Assembly (NCBI GenBank): GCA_001592805.2
Contig: CP051139.1
Location: forward strand, 2,604,001 to 2,668,000
Length of the DNA: 64,000 nucleotides
Direction of reading: 5' to 3'
DNA from: Peltaster fructicola
Lineage: Eukaryota; Ascomycota; Dothideomycetes
The notes under the pieces were generated by a model. The model was not told the origin of the DNA, searched no databases, and saw only the letters and a program-made list of their open reading frames with translations. Positions 56,337-64,000 of the stretch are shown in pieces (within the stretch, counting starts at the first letter, position 1; each line of letters opens with the position of its first letter). The translations under genes were made by a program, and so were the position numbers.

Positions 56337-57017
56337 TCATGCAGTAGCAGAGAGCGCCTTCTCAATGTCTGCCTTGATACTCTCTGGCTTGGTTGTGCTG
56401 GCCCAGCGTCCCTTGACAAGTCCATCTTTTCCGATCAAGAACTTCTCGAAATTCCACTTGATCATCTGAAGTCCCATGATGCCTGGCTTGGCCTGCTTCA
56501 TCCACTTGTACACTGGTTCCGCATTGTCGCCGTTGACGTCTGTCTTTCCCAAAACCTTGAAGTTGGTCTTGTAGTTGAGAACGCAGAAGTTCTGGATCTC
56601 TTCGTTACTGCCTGGGTCCTGGCCGCCGAACTGGTTGCATGGGAAGCCGATGACCTCGAACTGGTCTGGGTGGGCTGCCTTGATGTCTGCTGATCATCAG
56701 CATTGTAATGAGGATACCACTGTAAGCTTACCACTGTAGAGAGCTTGCAGATTGTCCAGCTGTGGTGTAAATCCACACTTGCTGGCAGTGTTGACAACGA
56801 GGACTACCTTGCCCTTGAGTTGTGACAATGGGAATGGTTCGCCTGTGGAGTCCTTTGGTTGAAAGTCGTAGAAAGTAGTGGCGGAGGACATGTTGGGGTG
56901 TGAACTGATGCTTGCAGCTAAGGATACGAGTTGTGTGGCTGTTGATCTAGACAATAGTGTCGTAGGATTGTGTGATAAGAATGAAGCACGACAGATGGAG
57001 CTGCGCAAAGGTAACAT
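56337..57017 (-). CDS. Glutathione peroxidase-like thiol peroxidase
   Basis: Reduces peroxides, in fungi mostly with thioredoxin as donor, and acts as a redox sensor in yeast (Gpx3/Hyr1). Two exons, 57017-56732 and 56686-56337, give 211 residues. The catalytic Cys is in SKCGFTPQ (Cys, not selenocysteine). The Gln is in FPCNQFGGQ, and the Trp-Asn in KWNFEKFLI. The first 42 residues ([18 protein letters not shown] and on) are basic and rich in Ser/Thr with no acids, as in a mitochondrial signal. An internal ATG at 56891 ([14 protein letters not shown]) gives a cytosolic protein of 169 residues of usual length, so both forms may be made. Confidence 0.93.
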
Positions 57018-57584
57018 AAACCCTTCCAAACAGTCGAGATTGCCGTAGCAAACTCAGCGTAGATTCCAAGATAGCCGACCCTCACCTTCTCCCAACGCGC
57101 CCTGGTTGCTCTTGTGCAAAGTGGGCTGGGTTGCGGTCGAGAATCAGACGAAGCGGCAACGGGAACGTCATTTTCCGACCTGTCAGAACCTCGGTCAATT
57201 CGCGATGGTTGCTAACACAAGCAAGCGCTTTGCGAGATGCAACCACAAGACAGACTGTGAGGTCGTTATGCGTACAAGATACAGTTGAGCTTTGCAATGT
57301 AGTACGAGTTGCCTGGGATCGCGATGTATCTCGCTTTCGGCGACCGGTATTCGTCAAGTCAGCCTTGCAGCGTGCTGGCAGTGCTTTCATCGAGCTTGTC
57401 GTTCAGTATCATGTTGTTCTCACTTCATACGTCGTGACAGTCGTCCTGATAACTCGTATGGTGATCGCAAGTGCTTGATCCACGCTGTTGCCAAGATGTT
57501 TGAGCTGCGAAGTTTGCATAACACGATGTGTGCACAAAGCAATCTGTCGGGAGCGGCATATCATGCCATAGGTAGGCAGAAGTA
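57018..57584. other. Intergenic region, nothing recognised
   Basis: 567 bp: promoter of the peroxidase gene and 3' UTR of pcc1. No gene seen. Confidence 0.5.
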
Positions 57585-58008
57585 TCAAGCACCCGCGATC
57601 GTTGTCCCAGTCAAGCCCTGCTCGACACCTTGAACACCAGCGAGATCAGCAGCACTGACTTGGTGTAATACATCAGTGTCGAGCTCCTCCATGACCTGAA
57701 TCACTACGCCGACAGATTCGAAAAAGCCATTGACCGCGACACGTAGCATACGGTTAGTGGTGGCTCTGTAATCTGTCCGCAGCACAGTCTGCTCGGTGTC
57801 GACTTTGCTGTCTCTTGCGACTATTGAGAATGAGCGTTTCACAAGTGGTGAAAGCTCTTCATCGACAGAAAGTGTCTTCAAAGCAGCGTGTGCTAAACGT
57901 TCTGTTGGGAAAGGGATGTCGATGATTCTGCACGCTGGTCAGCTCGCCTCACCTTCGAGAGCATCGTACGCACAGCGAACAGGGAAATTGCCCACTGTCA
58001 GTAGCCAT
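57585..58008 (-). CDS. pcc1: EKC/KEOPS complex subunit Pcc1
   Basis: Small dimerising subunit of the KEOPS complex, which makes the t6A base of tRNAs and affects telomeres and transcription. Two exons, 58008-57974 and 57927-57585, give 125 residues. It reads MATDSGQFPCSLIIDIPFP, then ERLAHAALKTLSVDEELSPL and NRMLRVAVNGFFESVGVVIQ, the hallmark of the Pcc1/LAGE family. The 45-nt intron uses GTGCGT at 57973. The last 35 residues are less conserved. It shares a 275-bp divergent promoter with the next gene. Confidence 0.92.
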
Positions 58009-58283
58009 GGCATCTACTCGGATGACAGATGCAGAGATTCGATGACCTCTGCACAAGCCGCATTCCATCATCAGGCACCTCTCGGCAGTGCAGCTGGCCG
58101 AGCCGCCTCCGCAGCAGCCACTAAACTCAATCACGCATGCATCGATCACGATCACGATGACAGCATAGAGTCAGTTGCCGCAAGGACTGGCTCCTTGCCG
58201 ATCGTAGTCAAACTTGCTGGTTGCTACCACTTGAGACCTTTGAAGCAAACACGATTTCTCATCATCCACAACTATCAACAATC

Positions 58284-58689
58284 ATGTCGGCCGCATCACC
58301 ATCTGAATTCCTCACCTTCTACCGCCGTCTGGCCACAAGTCAGAGCTTGAGACGTGGTGTTGTACTACGTCCTCAGGTCGCACGACCGTTTCATGCCACT
58401 GCATCAGCCAGATCCACCATCGACGAGAAGGATCAGAAGCACGCCACGAGGAAAGAGGACAACCTCGATGTTCAAAGTCGCGAAGCCAAGCACGGCTCAC
58501 AGTGAGATCGATCAACAATGCTGGCTTCATTGCACTAACACTCGAAGGTCTCGATCGTCAGACACAGGTGGAGCAGCAACACGCGAGAAGGACGAGAGGT
58601 CGAGTGCAGCGAAGACCAAGAAAGAGTTCCCAGAGTCACCAGATCCAGCCATTGGCATGCAAGATGAGCGCGGTGGAAAGAGCCACTAG
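58284..58689 (+). CDS. Small mitochondrial protein, unknown
   Basis: Two exons, 58284-58501 and 58548-58689, give 119 residues. The N-terminus has an import-like signal (FLTFYRRLATSQSLRRGVVL, then ARPFHATASARS). The rest is hydrophilic, with KEDNLDVQSREAKHGSQ before the intron and a C-terminal motif EFPESPDPAIGMQDERGGKS that I recall as common in a fungal mitochondrial protein family. The intron has GTGAGA, a CACTAACA branch site and an AAG acceptor at 58547. No membrane helix. Confidence 0.78.
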
Positions 58690-58767
58690 AGAAGGTCGAG
58701 ATGTTGAAGCATGCGTCTGCATCATAGGCCAATGAAGGCTAGAACGTCTATAAGGTGTAACATGTAA

Positions 58768-61632
58768 TCATCCCATCATGACAGACCGTGTATCTGCAAC
58801 CTCCTGCACAGGACTTCCTTCCTTGCTCACAGCATGGCTGCCGTAGCCACTATCCTGACCATCCCAGCCACCAAAGATCTTCGCAACCTCAAGACACCTT
58901 TCAACTATCTCTGCACGCTCCTGGTCATCAAGTCCAGCTTGATGTGCTGCTGTTGTGCCAATCCAGATTCGCAGGCTGCAGGCAAGATCTTCGAGCCCTT
59001 GCGCAGCTGCGAAAGGCAATATTCTGCTTCTGCTGTATGTCTCAAGAAGTTGGTAAGAGGCTACAGCTGTTAGCAGAGTGAACGATTGTGGAGGCATGCT
59101 GAATCGTGCAAGCATTTCGCCAACGTTCGCCCGAGCTGCTGGAGCTGCGCTGGTCTTTGGGTACAGAGAGACAAGCTTCGCCATGGTCAGAGCAGTCCTG
59201 ACTTCTGGCGATGCCGGACCGTGATCAACGAGATTCATGCCGTGGTTGCTTTGGGCAGTTCCGGGAAGTGCATCAAGAGCTGAAGTGATGTTGATCGTCT
59301 TATTAGCTCGTGAGAGGACAGCCTTCGTCGCCAGAGCACGAGCCTGTGTGCTCGATGCTGGTGGAGCGATACTAATCGCGAGGTTGAGGTAGTACTCCAT
59401 ATCGATCTTGGAAGCAGTCGATCCAAACGTCTCTGTAATGGTCTCATCGACAAGCATGTTTGAATACCATGCAGCAACAGCGTCCATAGGAGAACGAATG
59501 GCATGGTCCATGACGACTGAGTCTCTAGGTGCATTGGCGACCAAGCCATTCGCAGATGGTTTATTCCAGGCAAGGTTCCAAGCTCGCTGAATCATCTCAT
59601 CAGAGAGCACATCATCGCATTCAAGTTCCAGCAGTCCAGCAAGGTGGTCTGGAAGCGGGTCGACAGCCTCCCCATTGAGAGTGTGAGCATCGTTTTGCGC
59701 AAGCTCTTTCTGCAATCGACGAGCAGACTCCCAGTAGAATCTACCGACCTTTTCAGTGAATTGCTTGAACATGACCAAGTTACCATAGCCTGCATTGGCA
59801 ACCTCCCAGAAGAACACTCGGAAGTGGACAGCCTTCTGCATCAGTCGCGTTGGTGAGTCTGGGAGTGTGCCGCTGGCCATCAGCGTAAGCAGCAGGTGGT
59901 AGTAGCTGACTTCCGCATCACCACCAGCAAGCTGAGCATCAATAGCGATGTCCCAGGCCTTGATGCGTGCGGCTTCATCATCCTTGTTGGCGCCGATGAT
60001 AGATGCGAAGAGCTCTGTGCCGACAATACGTCTGACGAACATCTTGAACATCTTACTGAGCACACTGACAACCTCAAGCAAGAAATGCTTTGGCACCCAG
60101 ACTGTTCGTATGGCGGTCGACCAAGCTTTACGGCGAACCTCGACCGGTGAAGCGAGTGATGGTGCTTGTGGAAGGCGAATAGTAGGTCGGACAGGCTGTT
60201 TCTGGCGGTTCGACCATGAGAACAGCGGCATTATCAGGTACAGCAGTGTGCTGATGATAAGGAAGACTTTAATAAGCGGCAGCAATGGGTGTTTGACGAT
60301 TGCAGACGTAGGGAAGATGGTCTCCAAATCTGCTCTCTTCAACAAGTTCATACCAGGTAGCATGCTCAATCCATGATTTGAGGTGTCGCCGTCGGTGTTC
60401 ATGCCTTCCATCATCATGAGACCAGCCATACCTCCAAGCATGAGCTTATTCGTAAGGTTACCACGTGTTTTCTTACGTGCTGCTGGTGTATTCTGTGCTT
60501 CGACAGGGGGATTAGGCTGCCGAGCATACGTTGGTGGATTCTGCTGTAGATATTGTTGCTGATAAGGTTGCGATACGCCAAGGAAATTGTGCATGCCGCC
60601 AACAGGTGTAGTAGCAGACAGTTCTCGCGGTCGTATCGTTCCAGATGGTGGACTACCGACTATGCTACCCTGTCGACTCCTTGTACGATTAAAAGCTGCC
60701 TCGACAGAACTCAGCTTGGCCTTCAGTGCATCCATCTCGTCCTGCATCGTCTTGTTACGCTTCTCAAGATGTTGTATGTACTCAGTGGCCTTGGCCATGA
60801 TCGTAGCCTTGTTGTGCTTGTGAGCAGGTGTCAGTCCTTCTAGATCCTCGTTGTTCTGTCCTTTGGCGCGACCCAGTGCGCGTAGACTGGGAACGCTGTT
60901 TCTGAGCTCAACAATCTTGTCGTTGAGATTGTTGCGATAGCGTTTTTCGATGACATTATGAGAGGTCTTCTTCACGGGTGGCTCGTCGCCATCTTGCGAG
61001 TCTCCGTTATCGTTGTCTAGCTCAGGTTCAGGCTCAACCTTGCGTTTACGACCACCTCTTTTCTTGGGTGGATCAGGCGAAGGATGTGAGGACAGCGATG
61101 TCCGGGGTCCTGCTGACGATGCTGGACTGTGTCTGAAGCTGGGAGTCGTGGCTGTTTGTGAGCCAGAAGCAGGAGACATGTGCTCGCCGGAGGTATGCAG
61201 AGGTGGAAGGAGACCAGCATTTGGGGCGACGGACCAATCGTGTTCTGCTATAGCTGATTTTGAAAGGTTCGTGTTGTTGTTGTTGTTGTTGAAAGTGTCG
61301 AAGCTGAATGTGTTGTCCACTGTATGGTCACCGCCAAACGAGAAGACATCTTGACCAAAGATGTTGCTGTTGTCGAGATCGTCCTCGCCAACAACCAGGG
61401 GTGGTGCTAGCGTCTCTCCTAGGTTGACGAGGTGTGTTTCTGCCACTGCGAACGCAGTCTTCTGTACAGGAGAATCATTCTTGCTGGAGCCAGAGTACGA
61501 GATGTCATCGTCCCGGACGGTTGTGTTCGCGCCTGGATCCCAACGTAGCCAGTCTTCCCAGTCATCGTCGTTCTTCATTCCTCCAAAGTCCATCTCGAAG
61601 GTTGGAGAGGCGTGGTCCCCTTGCCAGTTCAT
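58768..61632 (-). CDS. SREBP-type bHLH membrane-bound transcription factor (SrbA-like)
   Basis: Sterol- and oxygen-responsive regulator: the N-terminal bHLH part is released from the ER membrane and enters the nucleus. Single exon, 954 residues. An acidic N-terminal activation region (DDDWEDWLRWDPGANTT) has a run of six Asn at 115-120, encoded by a repeat near 61270. The bHLH spans about 222-300 with HNVIEKRYRNNLND; the Tyr at 232 is the SREBP hallmark where other bHLH factors have Arg. The leucine zipper runs on in YIQHLEKRNKTMQDEMDALK. Hydrophobic segments near residues 450-475 (IKVFLIISTLLYLIMPLF) fit the membrane anchor. The long C-terminal helical region fits the fungal SREBP C-terminal domain (DUF2014). 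Confidence 0.93.
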   Translation of the reverse strand: MNWQGDHASPTFEMDFGGMKNDDDWEDWLRWDPGANTTVRDDDISYSGSSKNDSPVQKTAFAVAETHLVNLGETLAPPLVVGEDDLDNSNIFGQDVFSFGGDHTVDNTFSFDTFNNNNNNTNLSKSAIAEHDWSVAPNAGLLPPLHTSGEHMSPASGSQTATTPSFRHSPASSAGPRTSLSSHPSPDPPKKRGGRKRKVEPEPELDNDNGDSQDGDEPPVKKTSHNVIEKRYRNNLNDKIVELRNSVPSLRALGRAKGQNNEDLEGLTPAHKHNKATIMAKATEYIQHLEKRNKTMQDEMDALKAKLSSVEAAFNRTRSRQGSIVGSPPSGTIRPRELSATTPVGGMHNFLGVSQPYQQQYLQQNPPTYARQPNPPVEAQNTPAARKKTRGNLTNKLMLGGMAGLMMMEGMNTDGDTSNHGLSMLPGMNLLKRADLETIFPTSAIVKHPLLPLIKVFLIISTLLYLIMPLFSWSNRQKQPVRPTIRLPQAPSLASPVEVRRKAWSTAIRTVWVPKHFLLEVVSVLSKMFKMFVRRIVGTELFASIIGANKDDEAARIKAWDIAIDAQLAGGDAEVSYYHLLLTLMASGTLPDSPTRLMQKAVHFRVFFWEVANAGYGNLVMFKQFTEKVGRFYWESARRLQKELAQNDAHTLNGEAVDPLPDHLAGLLELECDDVLSDEMIQRAWNLAWNKPSANGLVANAPRDSVVMDHAIRSPMDAVAAWYSNMLVDETITETFGSTASKIDMEYYLNLAISIAPPASSTQARALATKAVLSRANKTINITSALDALPGTAQSNHGMNLVDHGPASPEVRTALTMAKLVSLYPKTSAAPAARANVGEMLARFSMPPQSFTLLTAVASYQLLETYSRSRILPFAAAQGLEDLACSLRIWIGTTAAHQAGLDDQERAEIVERCLEVAKIFGGWDGQDSGYGSHAVSKEGSPVQEVADTRSVMMG

Positions 61633-62295
61633 GTTGTCCAGGCGGAACGATGGTCTTTTGGTGTGCGCGGATTGTGTTTAGGCGAAGGGTGCGAGATTGG
61701 ATGCCATGACGTGCAAGAGTGTGTTGAGGTATGAGATCGTATGATAACTACGAACAGGAAGCGGCAGTGTCAAGGACCCGCTTTGCTAAAATGGCACGAT
61801 AGCTCGCACAGGAGTTCTTAGCCCACCATGCTTCCGGCAGATGAAGTTCCCGGGCTCTACTACTCTTGCGTATGACTGGTCAGGTCAGCCTGCGACGAGC
61901 ACTCACTCTAGGTAGACAGACGAGCTGAAAACAATAGCAACGATGCTTGTCTCGAAGCTTTCCATCACGACTACTACGTACGATGACGCTGACAAGCCTA
62001 GTCCAACCCTGTGGACTGCTCCAAAGCTTCTGCTTGTCAGGCATATGGTACGATCAGGACGCCACGCGTAGCTTGCTGCATGGGCGCCCACGCCGTGTGT
62101 TGCTGACAGGTCATGGAGCGGTCAACCCTCCGATCCTCATCATTGGAGTGGCTGCACTCATGAGAGAAAGCATGGCTCTGCATGGCCACTGAACATGGGT
62201 CAAGTCGTGCAGGATGTCGTCCCAGGGACAGTCATCCGATCTCTAGGAGCAGGACGCTGACTCGGCTTCTACTTCTCCCTGGATTGTCGACAAGC
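61633..62295. other. Intergenic region, nothing recognised
   Basis: 663 bp: promoter of the SREBP gene and 3' UTR of the AhpC/TSA gene. I did not find a clear sterol-response element. Confidence 0.5.
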
Positions 62296-62972
62296 TTATA
62301 TCTTCAGCACTTGCTTCAATTCGCTGACCTCAGCATGGTCTCTGGTGTTTTTCATCCTGTGGCACCACTTGAGCTCGCCACTTTCGAAGAGTAGTTCGCC
62401 GCCATTCTGAGCGAAGTTGCCAGCCTTGAGCGAGTTTGATGGTCCGGCGGTGATTGCATTCCATGCACTGGTCATCGTTGTGCTGAAGGCGCTCACTTTC
62501 AAGTAGTCTGGTTTGCGACCTCCCATGCTCAGATTTTCCACCATGCCAAGTCTTGCATAGATCTTACGACTTGGATCGCAGTATACTGGAAAGCTGCACT
62601 CGGATCTTCGCTTCCACTCCTGAAGAGGAGGCAGCTGGCCGCAGCCAATGATGGTCAGCTTCACAGGCGGTGTGAGTGTGTCAAGCTTGGTCTGTGGGAG
62701 CTCCTGGTTTAGCTCGCGCACATAAGCCTCGCAGAGCTGTGTTGCTTGTTAGATGAAATGTGTTTGTTTCGAGAGATGATGCGTACGCCACAGTAGAAGT
62801 GTCTGACAAAGATAATCAATTGTCGGCCAGACGCATTCTCACCCGTCCACAAGGACTTCAGCGGGATTGAGTTGCCGTTCTCGTCGAGAAGAGGAAGGTC
62901 ACCAGCCTCTTGTATGGCTGTGGTGGTGGGGAGCTCATAGTGTGCATCTGTCATCGTTGTTGTGGCGCTCAT
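62296..62972 (-). CDS. AhpC/TSA-type thioredoxin-fold redox protein (PRXL2/AAED1-like)
   Basis: Probable antioxidant or redox-regulatory protein. Two exons, 62972-62787 and 62736-62296, give 208 residues. The active site is CGLC in RHFYCGLCEAYVREL, formed across the intron (phase 0). The thioredoxin-like core shows KLTIIGCGQLPPLQEW and FPVYCDPSRKIYARLGM, a classic beta-alpha stretch. The family is Pfam AhpC-TSA_2; human members reduce peroxides weakly or modulate prostaglandin synthesis. The ATG at 62972 gives a short start MSATTTMTDAHYELPTT; the frame goes on upstream without an ATG. Confidence 0.87.
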
Positions 62973-63364
62973 TTTGTGCGACAAGATGTCAAAGGACCGT
63001 AGCTGTGTCAACTGTGAGTATGCTCGAGGTCGATCGCTTCTAGGTACTGTCTCGTGGTGAATGTGCTCAAATACTGCGAGAAAACAAGTCTTGAGGGTTG
63101 TATTTAATGCGCTCCTACCTCGAAAGGACTTCTACTCGGAATCTAGTGCATCCGCTGACCATCTGAGACCTAGAGCGTGTGGTAGTGTTGCAGCAGAGGG
63201 GGGGCAATCGCTCGCTAACAATGCTACCGCCAAGACCGAGTGTCGGCCTTTACCGCTGGCTCTCGCGGCGCTATCAGGCGCTGCAGCAGGTTGTGTCATT
63301 CTCGTCGATAGCTATCGGTAACACCGCCAAACCTCCTCACACTGCTTCTCATCTCGGCGTAGCA
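62973..63364. other. Divergent promoter region
   Basis: 392 bp between the AhpC/TSA gene and the last gene. A plus-strand frame is open from about 63179, so an earlier start of the last gene is possible. Confidence 0.5.
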
Positions 63365-64000
63365 ATGCTGGCCTCGAAGGTGTCGCGAACAGCGCAACGC
63401 TTCTGTCCAGGCATTTCAGCAGTCGTCCCAGGTACATGCCTTGTTGGTAGCACAACACGAGCCACGCATCAACGACGACGATCCAGCAGCAAAGCATCAT
63501 GTCCGCCAGACAGCAGCGACAAGCCAGCACCAGCAGCAAAAGTAACTTCATCCTCAATCAGTGAGCCGGCTGCTCAGACAACCCTGCGCAGCAAAAGAAC
63601 AAGCAAATACAGACGTCCCAGTCAGGACAAGCTGTTGAAGAGGAAAGAGAAGGAGGAAGCATCAGCATTCGCTGCTCTGCCTAGTGTCCCTGGTGTAGAT
63701 AATCTTGATCCCAAGGGTATGGTTATACACCTTCATCAGAACCACTGCTGACCACGACCAAGACTTGAGTTTCAGTTCTTTCTTTTCCCTGCATCGACCT
63801 TTATCGCTCACCAACCCTTTTCCGCCTTCAGTCACCGAAGAGGCCTTCGCTGCTCTCTTCGAATCGAAAGTCGAGCAAGATCCATGGGCGAATGGCAACT
63901 CTGCGGAGAGACGACCAGAGGATGTTATCTACGCGCTCAGTCAGACTATTGAGTCGATCGAAAAGGCATCAGCGCAGAACGACGTTGTCCACCTTGACGT
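63365..64000 (+). CDS. Mitochondrial protein, unknown (cut by window edge)
   Basis: Exon 63365-63716, intron with GTATGG and a CTGAC branch site, then exon 63763 to the edge. The N-terminus is a typical import signal (MLASKVSRTAQRFCPGISAV), followed by a Ser/Lys-rich linker. The first conserved part reads SSFFSLHRPLSLTNPFPPSV and EEAFAALFESKVEQDPWANG. I recall this HRPLS segment from fungal mitochondrial proteins of the ribosome-associated type but cannot name the gene. The earlier open frame (from 63209 or so) would give a longer start without a better signal. Confidence 0.7.

Noticed and set aside
61262-61295. Trinucleotide repeat as a possible unstable element
   Set aside because: It is a short Asn-coding run in the SREBP gene, common in fungal transcription factors.
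57585-62972. Oxygen/redox gene cluster (peroxidase, SREBP, AhpC/TSA, complex I subunit)
   Set aside because: Thematic link only; the same stretch holds Pcc1, Wbp1 and others, and I see no shared promoter motif.
1-64000. tRNA, rRNA, CRISPR arrays, transposons or virus-derived elements
   Set aside because: I looked for B-box-like GGTTCGANTCC, repeat-spacer patterns, terminal repeats and transposase or reverse-transcriptase motifs and found none.

Overview
This 64 kb window is nuclear DNA of a filamentous ascomycete (Pezizomycotina). Three things point that way. Introns are short, about 37-110 nt, with GTAAGT-, GTATGT-, GTACGT- or GTGAGT-like donors and CTAAC/CTGAC-like branch sites. Coding is dense on both strands. 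Several families are fungal or ascomycete types: DASH Spc34, Nup82, an NpgA-type phosphopantetheinyl transferase, SrbA-type SREBP, CAP59-type mannosyltransferase and the fungal 9.5 kDa complex I subunit. The style suggests a dothideomycete, but I cannot prove the class from sequence alone. I see no rRNA, tRNA, CRISPR array, transposon or virus-derived element.

Layout. 1-9 kb: Fcp1 CTD phosphatase (cut by the left edge), a Gln/Ser-rich low-complexity protein and a membrane family-2 glycosyltransferase. 9-16 kb: F-box/LRR protein, CorA Mg2+ channel, proteasome Rpn3. 16-22 kb: DASH Spc34 and the mitotic kinase Wee1. 22-31 kb: FMN-binding protein, PPR-like mitochondrial protein, five-exon COX7a subunit, a conserved unknown, CAP59-type mannosyltransferase, arylamine N-acetyltransferase and a small unknown. 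31-37 kb: a disordered 609-residue protein and Nup82. 37-46 kb: secreted phosphodiesterase, the largest non-coding stretch (2.4 kb), Ser/Thr-rich secreted protein, chromate transporter. 46-54 kb: cytochrome b561 protein, acidic unknown, Cbc2, PdxT/Sno1, phosphopantetheinyl transferase, Wbp1/Ost48, complex I 9.5 kDa subunit. 54-64 kb: tail-anchored-like protein, glutathione peroxidase, Pcc1, small mitochondrial protein, SREBP, AhpC/TSA-type redox protein, and a mitochondrial protein cut by the right edge.

I count 34 protein genes. They look like an ordinary mosaic of housekeeping genes, many in divergent pairs sharing promoters (Rpn3/Spc34, PdxT/PPTase, Wbp1/complex I, Pcc1/mitochondrial protein, AhpC/last gene). 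Twelve small exons missed by simple ORF calling were rebuilt from splice signals, and every model was checked for frame by adding exon lengths. I found no convincing new multi-gene system. The best leads are regulatory: three CACGTG boxes in 0.4 kb upstream of the secreted phosphodiesterase, a four-codon upstream ORF (stop included) ending 2 nt before the Wee1 start, two possible starts in glutathione peroxidase that would send it to different compartments, and competing splice acceptors in COX7a and the glycosyltransferase.
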